From an uncultured Tidjanibacter sp. (GTDB lineage Bacteria > Bacteroidota > Bacteroidia > Bacteroidales > Rikenellaceae), in contig CANTVF010000003.1 in the NCBI GenBank assembly GCA_947852905.1, positions 186,001-250,000 on the forward strand: 64,000 nucleotides of DNA, written 5' to 3'. The position numbers were made by a program, and so were the translations under genes. Under the pieces are notes generated by a model. That model searched no databases. It saw only the letters and a list, made by a program, of their open reading frames with translations, and was not told the origin of the DNA. Shown piece by piece: positions 18,777 to 28,746 of this stretch (position 1 is its first letter; each line of letters opens with the position of its first letter).

Positions 18777-20675
18777 CTAGCGCCCGAAGAAAATCAAAAG
18801 CACATTGATATCGGCAGGAGACACCCCCGGTATACGAGAAGCCTGCCCTATCGTAGCCGGTTTTATCCTCGACAATTTCTGCCGCGCCTCTATCGTCAAC
18901 GACGTCAATGACGAATAATCGAAATCCGGCCGTAATTTAATATTTTCCAATCGTTTCATTTTTTCAGCAATGAAACGCTCCCTTTCGATATATCCGCGAT
19001 ATTTTATCTGAATCTCCGCCTGTTCGAGAATCTCCGCATCGACCATTTCCGTTTCGACAAATGTTTTCAGATCAGGCAACTCCGCTACAAGCTCGTCAAG
19101 CGACACTTCATTACGCAAAAGCACATCGTACAACTTACGTCCTTGTTCCAAAGGATTGGTTCCGACCCTTTCAAGATAACCGTTGATCTCGTCTTTGGAA
19201 ACGCTGCGGGTACGAATATAATCTACCAGACGTCGCGTAAGTTCCGATTTGCGTTCGTATGCATGCCGGCGTTCTTCCGACGCAAGACCGAGTTCGATAG
19301 CTTTCGGCGTCAATCTCAAATCGGCATTATCCTGCCGCAGCAATATCCTGTATTCCGCCCTGCTCGTAAACATACGGTACGGCTCGTCCACGCCTTTGGT
19401 TACGAGATCGTCTATTAGCACGCCTATATACGCCTCGTCACGAGCAAGAACGAAGTCGCCGCAACCATTCAATTTATGCACGGCATTTATGCCCGCCATA
19501 AGTCCCTGTGCAGCCGCCTCTTCGTAACCCGTCGTACCGTTGATCTGACCGGCGAAATAAAGTCCCCCGACCAGTTTCGTCTCAAGCGTATGATATAATT
19601 GCGTGGGTGGAAAATAGTCGTATTCTATGGCATATCCGGGACGATAAATGTGTATGTTCTCGAATCCGCGAATTTTGGACATCGCTTTTATCTGTATATC
19701 CAAAGGCAACGAAGAGGAAAATCCGTTAAGATAATATTCGTTCGTTCCCCGACCCTCAGGCTCCAGAAACAACTGATGAGACTGCTTATCGGCAAAAGTC
19801 CGCAACTTATCCTCTATACTAGGGCAATAACGCGGCCCGATCCCCTTGATAGTCCCGTTGAACAGCGGAGAATCCGCGAATCCCTCGCGCAATATATCGT
19901 GTACCTCGGCAGTGGTATGTACCATGTAACACGGCACCTGCTCCTCAACGGCGTAGCTCGACGGCAAGAAGGAAAACTTCGAAGGAAGTTCGTCCCCGTA
20001 TTGCGGCTCGAAACATGAAAAATCGACGCTACGACCGTCTATACGCGCAGGTGTCCCCGTCTTCATTCTACCCGCTTCGAATCCCAGATTGCAAAGGCAC
20101 TCCGTAAGACCGTACGATACGCCGTCGCCAGCTCTGCCGCCCGGCGCGTGCGAACGACCGGTATGCATGAGACCGTTCAGGAACGTCCCGTTGGTCAACA
20201 CCACGGCACCGGCACGGAACTCTACACCCATGACGGTACGCACTCCCGCCGCATATCGCATACCTGAAACGCCGTCAACACTCACAGGCTCAGTAATCAC
20301 CTCATTAACAGAATCTTGCCAAAGGTATAGATTATCGGTATTCTCCAACGTAGTCCGCCACAGCGCCGAAAATCGTGCCTTGTCGCATTGCGCTCTCGGA
20401 CTCCACATGGCGCTACCTTTAGACCGGTTAAGCATACGGAACTGTATGGTCGAAGCATCGGTTATTATACCCATTTCGCCGCCTAAAGCATCTATTTCCC
20501 TGACAATCTGTCCTTTAGCTACGCCTCCGACAGCAGGATTGCAGGACATATTGGCAAATTTGGTCATATCCATAGTTATGAGCAATGTTTGCGCACCGAG
20601 ACGCGCGGCCGCCAAAGCCGCCTCGCAACCGGCATGTCCGCCGCCCACAACTATCACGTCGTATTCGTACTTCAT
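18777..20675 (-). CDS. mnmG: tRNA uridine-5-carboxymethylaminomethyl modification enzyme MnmG (GidA)
   Basis: YDVIVVGGGHAGCEAALAAARLGAQTLLITMDMTKFANMSCNPAVGGVAKGQIVREIDALGGEMG. Confidence 0.97.
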   Translation of the reverse strand: MKYEYDVIVVGGGHAGCEAALAAARLGAQTLLITMDMTKFANMSCNPAVGGVAKGQIVREIDALGGEMGIITDASTIQFRMLNRSKGSAMWSPRAQCDKARFSALWRTTLENTDNLYLWQDSVNEVITEPVSVDGVSGMRYAAGVRTVMGVEFRAGAVVLTNGTFLNGLMHTGRSHAPGGRAGDGVSYGLTECLCNLGFEAGRMKTGTPARIDGRSVDFSCFEPQYGDELPSKFSFLPSSYAVEEQVPCYMVHTTAEVHDILREGFADSPLFNGTIKGIGPRYCPSIEDKLRTFADKQSHQLFLEPEGRGTNEYYLNGFSSSLPLDIQIKAMSKIRGFENIHIYRPGYAIEYDYFPPTQLYHTLETKLVGGLYFAGQINGTTGYEEAAAQGLMAGINAVHKLNGCGDFVLARDEAYIGVLIDDLVTKGVDEPYRMFTSRAEYRILLRQDNADLRLTPKAIELGLASEERRHAYERKSELTRRLVDYIRTRSVSKDEINGYLERVGTNPLEQGRKLYDVLLRNEVSLDELVAELPDLKTFVETEMVDAEILEQAEIQIKYRGYIERERFIAEKMKRLENIKLRPDFDYSSLTSLTIEARQKLSRIKPATIGQASRIPGVSPADINVLLIFFGR

Positions 20676-21221
20676 ACGATCAAAACAAACTCATCTATTA
20701 ACGCAGCGAAAAACGGCATTTTCCGCCTCTTATACCCGATAGACATTCCCCACCGGAAAGTCCACAAAAATACAAATAACAGCGATTAAAACCGCAATGC
20801 GCCCACAAGTCGCAACGACGACGGACTGTCTGCACATCTCCTCACATACATTCCGGCACATCATCAAAGGTACAGCGCACCTCGCCCCAAAACGACAAAT
20901 CTCCGAAACGGCGTCACACCGTACACACACGACTATCCGCTATGGTAAGCCGGCAGATAAAATCGGCCAAATATAATACCGCAGAGAAGCCGCAAGGCAA
21001 TATACCTGAACAGACACTGTCAACTATCGCAGCAATACCGGCTACCAATAAGGATACCGACTCCAATACCCGAAACCGCAAAACAACAACCGGGAAACGT
21101 TCTAAATCCGGATGCATATCCCGCGCACAGGGAACTGACAACAGCCCGTATAGGAAAAACATAGCGGCATGTATCGACCGATACCGGACATTACACGCCG
21201 CACTTTTCGTCCTTTTCCACT

Positions 21222-21674
21222 TCAATCGAACGGCGGATAATCGCCGTAGGTCTGTACGTAAAGTTTCAGATAACGTTCCTCCAACGCCCTCATGGCTTTC
21301 TCCTCCGCAGGCGTCTTGTCGCCGTGTCCGCACAAATGCAGTACACCGTGTATTATCACCCTCATCAGCTCTTCCGCCGGCGCTGTCCCCACGATACCGG
21401 CATTGGACCTTACCGTATCCTGATCTATGAACATATCGCCGCTAACCGTAAGGGTATCCTGCAAGTCGCTGTAATCGAACGTTATGACATCCGTATTATA
21501 ATCGTGCTGCAGGTAAGTGCGGTTAATGCCGATATGATAATCGGACGAACAGAATATATAGGCTATATCTCCGGGCTTGTAACCTTCCGCCGCTACGACC
21601 GTCTTGATCCAGGCGGTTATCTTGCGCCTCTGCCGAGGCAGGAAAGTACAATCCTCCGAATGAAAACTTATCAT
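21222..21674 (-). CDS. ybeY: Endoribonuclease YbeY (rRNA maturation factor)
   Basis: ELMRVIIHGVLHLCGHGDKTPAEEKAM: HGxLHLxGHD-type zinc motif. Confidence 0.93.
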   Translation of the reverse strand: MISFHSEDCTFLPRQRRKITAWIKTVVAAEGYKPGDIAYIFCSSDYHIGINRTYLQHDYNTDVITFDYSDLQDTLTVSGDMFIDQDTVRSNAGIVGTAPAEELMRVIIHGVLHLCGHGDKTPAEEKAMRALEERYLKLYVQTYGDYPPFD

Positions 21675-21764
21675 ATCTTCAAAATTTCAATTCCGTTCCA
21701 CGACGCCGGCCAGCGTCATAAATCGTGCATACGATTCTACAACCTCGATGAGCCCGGATACGCC

Positions 21765-22964
21765 CTATTTTGCGAGCCACTTTTCCGGATTCAGGAACGT
21801 GGTTCCCTTCCAAAGTTCGAAATGCAGATACCAATCATCGTTGTTCGTCGTCGCAGGCAGGTTGCCTATCACCTGATTACGCGACACCTTATCGCCCGTT
21901 TTGACCTGCACGCCGGCCAGATTGGAATAAACGGTATAGTAATTACCGTGATTCACCATTACGCAGTTGTTCAGTCCCTTGATGAACACCACCCTGCTTA
22001 CCGTACCCTCGAAGATACATCTTACTGCGGCTCCCTTTTCGCCGGCTATATTGACGCCCTTGTTATCGACGGTCAAACCCCGCTGCGTCGGATGCGGATG
22101 TTTTCCGAAATGATCCACGATGACGCCTCCGCTTACCGGATACGGAAACAGTCCGGCATTCTGCTCGAAATTGTTGCTGAGCTCGGTAAATACCTTTTCC
22201 TCGGCCACGGTACGTTTCTTGGACGATTGTCTGCGCGCCTCCTCTTCCACGAGTTTCTGCAACTGGCGCTGGGCATTCTGCTTCTCACGCTCCTTCTGCT
22301 TTATCTGCCCGGCTATGCGACGCTCGTCGGCGGCAAGTCGGTTGCTCGCCTTCTTGTAATTCTGCTCGTCGGCCTGCAGAGTGGCCAGCTCCCTGTCACG
22401 ATTGTTGCGCGACTCCTCGAGCTGCGCCCGTTGCAGATCTATCTCCCGGATTTCGGCATGAAGCACACCCGACAACGAATCCAGTTCGGCCGCTTTCGAT
22501 TCACGCAACTTGTTGTAACGCTTCATGTAGTTTACCCTTAGGGTCATCTCCTGAAAATCGCGCGAAGCGAATATGAACGCCATGGAATTGTTCAGAATAT
22601 GGTTCTTGTAAGCGGCATATATCATGTCGGCATACTCCTGCTTCAACGTATCTATCTGCCTGCCTATAAGCGTTATCTCCTCGTTTCTGGTCGCTATGTC
22701 CCTCTCGCAGATAGAAATCTGCTCATTGAGCGATTCCACTATGCTGCGACGGTTGGCGATTCTGGAACGGATCAGTTTCAATTCGTTCTGCGTCGTCTTC
22801 TTCTCGCCCTTGATCTTGCCGAGCAACGCCTCGTTACGTTTTATCTCGGCCTCCATACGCGCTATCTGCTCGTTGAGCGACTTTATGGTGGGAGGCGCGA
22901 CGACCGCACCGGCCTGCTGCACTGCAAATATGCAAGCGAACATTAAAAACAACAACCGTTTCAT
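21765..22964 (-). CDS. EnvC-like murein hydrolase activator / M23 peptidase-domain protein
   Basis: Signal peptide, long coiled coil, C-terminal LytM-like FGKHPHPTQRGLTVDNKGVNIAGEKGAAVRCIFEGTVSRVVFIKGLNNCVMVNHGNYYTVYSNL. Start taken at MKRLLF. Confidence 0.9.
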   Translation of the reverse strand: MKRLLFLMFACIFAVQQAGAVVAPPTIKSLNEQIARMEAEIKRNEALLGKIKGEKKTTQNELKLIRSRIANRRSIVESLNEQISICERDIATRNEEITLIGRQIDTLKQEYADMIYAAYKNHILNNSMAFIFASRDFQEMTLRVNYMKRYNKLRESKAAELDSLSGVLHAEIREIDLQRAQLEESRNNRDRELATLQADEQNYKKASNRLAADERRIAGQIKQKEREKQNAQRQLQKLVEEEARRQSSKKRTVAEEKVFTELSNNFEQNAGLFPYPVSGGVIVDHFGKHPHPTQRGLTVDNKGVNIAGEKGAAVRCIFEGTVSRVVFIKGLNNCVMVNHGNYYTVYSNLAGVQVKTGDKVSRNQVIGNLPATTNNDDWYLHFELWKGTTFLNPEKWLAK

Positions 22965-23031
22965 TCCGATTCCATTCAATATAATTACCCCCTAAGGTCA
23001 ATCATGCACAAGCGCCCTTACCGCTCGTACG

Positions 23032-24831
23032 CTATTCCCCGGCGTTTCCCCTCTCCTCGCGCAACATATTCAGCCGTTGCACTATTATTTCCGGATCGTA
23101 ACCGTTTTTCAGAGCGCGTTTCCAGTACACCTCGGCCATGAAATCCTCGCCCATGGCATACAGTATCTCAGCATAATGGAACAACAGTACCTCGCTGTCG
23201 GAAGTATCGTACGATATGGCCTGCAACATTATCTTGCGCGCCTCTTCGTACCGTCCCAACTTGTAAAGTATCCACCCGCGCGTATCGAGCAAAGTGGGAT
23301 CATTGCCCCTCAATTCGCAAGCCCGTTCACTCATCCCGAGAGCCTTTTCGAGGTCTCTGCCCTCCTCGCCGAGAAAATAGGCGTAATTGTTCAGTACGCC
23401 TTCGTTATCGGGAAACAGACGCAACGCCTTGTCGTAACTGGCATAACACCTGCGCATGTCTCCCTTTTCCTGATAGGTGTCCCCTATCATTCCCGTCAAT
23501 ATGCTGCGCACCGAATCGTTCTGCGCTCCGCGGTAAGCCTCCCTGTAAAGTTTCACCGCTCCGTCGTAATCCTTCATCGAAACGTGCGCATAGGCATTGC
23601 TCAACAACATATCCATATCGCCCGGAAAACGCGCCATGCCCATATCGGCATACTTGGCCACCGAATCGGGACGCTGAAGATATGTCTCTATGCCGATTAT
23701 CTGGTAATAAGGCTCCGGCCGGTCGGCCGACGTACTCAGTATCCCCTTATACAAATCGAGCGCCTGTTCTATCTCCCCGCCGCGTATAAGATGCGTAGCA
23801 TACAGCTCCACGGCCGTAAAATCGTTAGGATATTTGACCAGCAGCGTAATCGCCAGTGAATTGATAGCAAAATAGTTCTGACGGTAAAAATCTATGTCGG
23901 AAGTCAGATCCGAAAATATGGCAGCTTTACGTTCCAACGACATGCCGTCGCTGCCGAACAGCAACCGCAACGTAGACAGATAATCGGCAGCGTCGTTGTG
24001 CCGCAAGTAGAAATCGGCCAGTGCAGACAGTGTTCCGACATTGGTAGAATCCAGACGCAACGCCTCAGAGTAATTCGCGAGAGCGAGCGAATCCTTACCC
24101 GTGGCATTGTACAGATCACCGAGCATCAGGTAATTATTTTCGTCATAGGGATAATCGGCTATGAGTTTCTCGGTCTCCTCAACCGCTTTATCGAACAGAC
24201 GCATTCTTACCAGAAGCTCCCTTTTGTACATTGCCAGATCTTCGACACGACCAAGACGCATCTCGGCAGTGTCGAGTATGGCGATAGCCGTGAAAGGCTG
24301 CGAATTATAGTCGTACAAAGCTGCCAACAACCGGTAATTCATGGCATTGCCCGGATCGTCGCGCATCAGAACGGTATATATGTCGAGCGCTTCGTCATAC
24401 TGTTCCGACAGTACGAGCACCTTACCGAGCTGACTGCGGTACGTCAGATTGCCCGTATCGAGCCTGCACGCCTGACGGCTGTAAGGCACCGCATCGGCAG
24501 GTAGCGTATCGGCCAATATCTCCGCTATCTCGTAATAGGCAGGAGCATATGTCGAATCCGCCTCTATGGATTTACGAAAATAACCCAACGCCCTTTCAGT
24601 ACGACCTTCAACAGACCCGGCCTTGATGCCTTCGGTATGATAGTAATAAGGGGCATTGACACCTTCGAATTCGCCTTCGGCCGACAGCAACGAACGCGGT
24701 ACGCGCGAAGTCGCCGTGCAGGAGACCATTCCCGCAACCAAAGCGACACATGCCAGCAATTTAATATCTTTCAAACGCACCACTACCCTAATGTTTGCAG
24801 TCCGCACATCATGCGGCATCCATTCGTACAA
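23032..24831 (-). CDS. TPR-repeat lipoprotein
   Basis: Lipobox-like LVAGMVSC; repeated TPR units. True start may be a GTG near 24780. Confidence 0.85.
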   Translation of the reverse strand: MYEWMPHDVRTANIRVVVRLKDIKLLACVALVAGMVSCTATSRVPRSLLSAEGEFEGVNAPYYYHTEGIKAGSVEGRTERALGYFRKSIEADSTYAPAYYEIAEILADTLPADAVPYSRQACRLDTGNLTYRSQLGKVLVLSEQYDEALDIYTVLMRDDPGNAMNYRLLAALYDYNSQPFTAIAILDTAEMRLGRVEDLAMYKRELLVRMRLFDKAVEETEKLIADYPYDENNYLMLGDLYNATGKDSLALANYSEALRLDSTNVGTLSALADFYLRHNDAADYLSTLRLLFGSDGMSLERKAAIFSDLTSDIDFYRQNYFAINSLAITLLVKYPNDFTAVELYATHLIRGGEIEQALDLYKGILSTSADRPEPYYQIIGIETYLQRPDSVAKYADMGMARFPGDMDMLLSNAYAHVSMKDYDGAVKLYREAYRGAQNDSVRSILTGMIGDTYQEKGDMRRCYASYDKALRLFPDNEGVLNNYAYFLGEEGRDLEKALGMSERACELRGNDPTLLDTRGWILYKLGRYEEARKIMLQAISYDTSDSEVLLFHYAEILYAMGEDFMAEVYWKRALKNGYDPEIIVQRLNMLREERGNAGE

Positions 24832-24932
24832 CCTTCATTACGGAAAACAGCGTCTACATCCGGCCATCCACGCCAACGAATCCCGACACCAATGTATCGT
24901 AATACGGCAACGCATCATGAAACGCTACGACG

Positions 24933-25964
24933 TCAGATCGCCGTATCGAACTGATGCAGGAACCTCACGTCGTTCTCGAAATAGAGCCTGAGATCCTTGA
25001 CGCCGTATTTGAGCATGGAACAACGTTCCACACCCATTCCGAACGCGAATCCGCTGTATTTATTGCTGTCTATGCCGCAAGCCTCCAAAACGTTCGGATC
25101 GACCATGCCGCACCCCATGATTTCGAGCCAGCCGGTATGTTTGCAAACATTGCACCCCTTGCCGCCGCACAGGTTGCAGGAAATATCCATTTCGGCAGAC
25201 GGCTCGGTAAACGGGAAATACGAAGGACGGAGACGTATCTTGGTATCCTCGCCGAAAAACTCCCTTACGAAATAGAGCAACGACTGCTTCATGTCTGCGA
25301 ACGATACGTTCTCGTCGATATACAACCCCTCGATCTGGTGGAATATACAGTGCGCACGGTACGATATGGCCTCGTTGCGGAATACCCTGCCGGGACACAC
25401 CACGCGTATGGGAGGTTTATGCGTCTCCATTGTCCTCACCTGTATGGAACTGGTGTGCGTACGCAACAGTATGTCGGGATTCTTCTCGATGAAGAACGTA
25501 TCCTGCATGTCGCGCGCCGGATGTTCAGGCGGAAAATTGAGCGCCGAAAACACATGCCAGTCGTCCTCTATCTCAGGCCCTTCGGCAACGGTATATCCCA
25601 GTCGCTCGAATATGCCGCATATCTCGTTGCGCACCAGCGATATGGGATGACGGCTGCCGAGCGGCTGACAGTCGCCCGGACGCGTCATGTCGTCTATCGT
25701 ACCGCCTTCCTCGGCCGTTCTGCTCTCCAATTCGCCTTTCAGTTCCGAGATGCGTTCCTGAGCGCGTGTCTTGAGCTTATTGATACGCTGTCCGAGTTCG
25801 CGTTTCAGTTCCGGAGCCACCCCCTTGAACTCTTCCATAATATCGTTGAGTTCGCCTTTGCGGCCGAGAATGCGTATACGGAATTCCTCAAGTTCCGCCG
25901 CGCTGCGCGGACTGAACTCCTCCACTCTCTGCAACAGTCGTTCTATTTTTTCTGTCATAGTCAA
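24933..25964 (-). CDS. pheS: Phenylalanyl-tRNA synthetase alpha subunit
   Basis: DTFFIEKNPDILLRTHTSSIQVRTM, GRVFRNEAISYRAHCIFHQIEGLYID, GFAFGMGVERCSMLKYGVKDLRLYFENDVRFL. Confidence 0.97.
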   Translation of the reverse strand: MTMTEKIERLLQRVEEFSPRSAAELEEFRIRILGRKGELNDIMEEFKGVAPELKRELGQRINKLKTRAQERISELKGELESRTAEEGGTIDDMTRPGDCQPLGSRHPISLVRNEICGIFERLGYTVAEGPEIEDDWHVFSALNFPPEHPARDMQDTFFIEKNPDILLRTHTSSIQVRTMETHKPPIRVVCPGRVFRNEAISYRAHCIFHQIEGLYIDENVSFADMKQSLLYFVREFFGEDTKIRLRPSYFPFTEPSAEMDISCNLCGGKGCNVCKHTGWLEIMGCGMVDPNVLEACGIDSNKYSGFAFGMGVERCSMLKYGVKDLRLYFENDVRFLHQFDTAI

Positions 25965-26285
25965 CTTATGATATTTATTCCTTAGACGTGATTCATGGCA
26001 CGTTCCGACACGCGCCTCTTGTAACTTACAAAGTTAATTATTTTTATCGTTACTTCGCCAACGTCTGTCCAAAGAGTGCTGCACAACGCTTCGAAAAGCC
26101 TCTCCGCAGCTGCCGGCACCGGTTTTCAGCCTAATCGTCCGCCACTCGAACACATCACCAGCCCCCTTTCCGGAAGAACATAATGTACCGAAAGTTTTCC
26201 GTATTCGGCGAATTTGCGTACCTTTAATACCGGATTTTATCCGCCTATGCGGATTACACAATAAAAATCAGAAACTTCAAGTACC

Positions 26286-27593
26286 ATGGCACAGTTTATC
26301 GTGGAAGGAGGAAGGCGTCTCTGCGGCGAAATAACACCGCAGGGAGCGAAAAACGAGGCGTTACAAGTGATCTGCGCCACGTTGCTCACCTCCGAAAAGG
26401 TAACCCTCCACAACGTCCCCGAAATAGCCGACACGCTACAGCTCATAGACCTGTTACGCGCAATGGGCGTAGAGGTGGAAAGGACGGGACGGCAGAGTTA
26501 CACATTCTGCGCAAGAGACATAAATCTCGATTATCTGCTTTCGGACGATTACCGCAAGCGCGGCGCACGCCTTCGCGGATCGGTAATGGTGATCGGTCCA
26601 CTGCTGGCGCGTTTCGGCATAGCCTATCTGCCCAAACCGGGAGGCGACAAAATAGGCCGCCGCAGGCTGGACACACACCTGATCGGATTTCAGAAACTCG
26701 GTGCATGGTTCGATTACGACCTAAACGACAATTACTTCGCCATACGCGCCGACCGTCTGAAAGGAACATACATGCTGCTCGACGAAGCCTCTGTAACCGG
26801 TACGGCCAACATAGTCATGGCCGCCGTAATGGCACGCGGTACGACGACCATATACAATGCCGCATGCGAGCCGTATCTGCAACAGCTTTGCAAAATGCTC
26901 GTGCGCATGGGTGCGAAAATATCGGGCATAGGCTCCAACCTGCTCACTATAGAAGGGGTGGAGAGCCTCGGCGGAACGTCCCACACCATGCTTCCGGACA
27001 TGATCGAGGTGGGCAGTTTCATAGGCATGGCGGCCATGACACGTTCCGAACTGACCATCAAAAACGTTTCGTTCGACAACCTCGGAATAATACCGACGCA
27101 CTTTTCGCGCATGGGTATATATTTCGAAAAACGCGGCGACGACATATACATTCCGGCACAGGAACACTACGAAATCGAAACATTTCTCGACGGCTCCATA
27201 ATGACCATAGCCGACGCTCCGTGGCCCGGCCTGACGCCTGACCTGCTCTCCGTATTCCTCGTCGTCGCCACACAGGCCAAAGGTTCGGTACTCATACACC
27301 AGAAAATGTTCGAGAGCCGCCTGTTTTTCGTGGACAAACTCATAGACATGGGGGCGCAGATCATATTGTGCGACCCGCACCGAGCAACCGTCATAGGCCA
27401 CAATCACGAACGGACGCTGCGCGGCACGATGATGTCCTCGCCGGACATACGCGCAGGTGTGGCACTGCTCATAGCGGCCATGAGCGCCGAAGGACACAGC
27501 GTAATACAGAACGTGGAACAGATAGACCGCGGGTATCAAGACATAGAATTGCGTCTGAATGCATTGGGCGCCAATATTATCCGGGCTGAATAA
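26286..27593 (+). CDS. murA: UDP-N-acetylglucosamine 1-carboxyvinyltransferase
   Basis: QGAKNEALQVICATLLTSEKVTLHNVPEIADT; LPKPGGDKIGRRRLDTHLIGFQKLGA (catalytic loop, Asp at the Cys position). Confidence 0.96.
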   Translation: MAQFIVEGGRRLCGEITPQGAKNEALQVICATLLTSEKVTLHNVPEIADTLQLIDLLRAMGVEVERTGRQSYTFCARDINLDYLLSDDYRKRGARLRGSVMVIGPLLARFGIAYLPKPGGDKIGRRRLDTHLIGFQKLGAWFDYDLNDNYFAIRADRLKGTYMLLDEASVTGTANIVMAAVMARGTTTIYNAACEPYLQQLCKMLVRMGAKISGIGSNLLTIEGVESLGGTSHTMLPDMIEVGSFIGMAAMTRSELTIKNVSFDNLGIIPTHFSRMGIYFEKRGDDIYIPAQEHYEIETFLDGSIMTIADAPWPGLTPDLLSVFLVVATQAKGSVLIHQKMFESRLFFVDKLIDMGAQIILCDPHRATVIGHNHERTLRGTMMSSPDIRAGVALLIAAMSAEGHSVIQNVEQIDRGYQDIELRLNALGANIIRAE

Positions 27594-27717
27594 CCGGCCG
27601 TAGCACACTGAATGGACATAACACGCGGTATGACAACGGACTTATCGCATTACTAAGTTACACACGACGTCCGCAATGCCATACATGACGGTTTCTTCCT
27701 TCTGTCGGCATTTAATT

Positions 27718-27757
27718 AGGGGTTGCCTCAAAACTTAAACATTTTGACGCAACCCCT
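27718..27757 (+). terminator. Hairpin downstream of murA
   Basis: AGGGGTTGCctcaaaac...gttttga-like arms...GCAACCCCT. Confidence 0.7.
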
Positions 27758-27939
27758 TTAAGGTGTATAATAACTGGTAAAATGCAAGGCTATAAATGTG
27801 AGAACGACATGAGTTTTAGTAAATAACATCGCTCGAGGCGCGACAAAAACACAACAGTTTGCCCGTTACGACACACAGCCGATATTTTACGCAACGATAT
27901 ACCGGACAGGACATATCTACCCGCGACATGCGGCTGATT

Positions 27940-28524
27940 TCAGAATTGCAGCACTGACTTTACCGGCGCAATACGTTCGAGTCTGTCGCGAGCGCCTATG
28001 GAGGTTATCTCGGCCAGAAAAACGAACTCCCGTACCCTGACCGGAATATTACCGTCTACAGTACCGACCGACAATGCGTTAAGCGCAATCGCCATACCTT
28101 CGGCCGTTCCGCCCGTAGCCAGAACATCGTCGAAAACAGTTATCTCGATGACCGAGTCCGCACCGACAGTCCGGCATGCAGCTACGTCAGACTTGCGGAA
28201 ACAGAGGCTATCGCCACCGTACTCCTTCATGACCGGTATTTCTACCAGATCGCCGTCGACATGAGGCAGTTTCCCGCTCTTGCGAAAAGCTATAAGAGTG
28301 TCCACACCGCTGTCTACGGTCAGCAGCGGAGAGGCGAATATGAATCCTCGCGCCTCCGGAACAGCCACGTTGCCGCACGATATGCGCAAGGCTATCTCCC
28401 GCTCTACCTCTCTGAAGACAGCCGCATCGTTCAGCAACGGCAACAAATCTATGAACACAATCCCCTCTTTAGGAAAGCCGTCATAAAACCGTATCTTTTC
28501 CCTTATAACATCCAATGTTTCCAT
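27940..28524 (-). CDS. apt: Adenine phosphoribosyltransferase-like
   Basis: METLDVIREKIRFYDGFPKEGIVFIDLLPLL; GFIFASPL; VFDDVLATGGTAEG PRPP-binding motif. Start reassigned to ATG at 28524. Confidence 0.85.
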   Translation of the reverse strand: METLDVIREKIRFYDGFPKEGIVFIDLLPLLNDAAVFREVEREIALRISCGNVAVPEARGFIFASPLLTVDSGVDTLIAFRKSGKLPHVDGDLVEIPVMKEYGGDSLCFRKSDVAACRTVGADSVIEITVFDDVLATGGTAEGMAIALNALSVGTVDGNIPVRVREFVFLAEITSIGARDRLERIAPVKSVLQF

Positions 28525-28689
28525 AAAACAAATTCTCTTATCGCATTCCCTATCCACATCTGCCGGACTAAACTCCAACGGAGAAACATACGAGGAAAAC
28601 TGTGCGAATGCCGCCGACCGATACCGCACAACCGCATATTCCTGCATACGTTACGTAGCGCTGACCCGTAACAACGTTAAAACACCAGC

Positions 28690-28722
28690 AAAAAAGAGGC
28701 CGGAAATATCGCATTTCCGGCC
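28690..28722 (-). terminator. Hairpin terminating the BACON gene on the minus strand
   Basis: GGCCGGAAAT-atcgc-ATTTCCGGCC with a T run on the minus strand. Confidence 0.8.
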
Positions 28723-28746
28723 CTATCTATATGTACATGTGGCGAT

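Noticed and set aside
20676-21221. Possible ORFs in the mnmG-ybeY intergenic gap
   Set aside because: Short overlapping ORFs on both strands with no domain signal; treated as intergenic.
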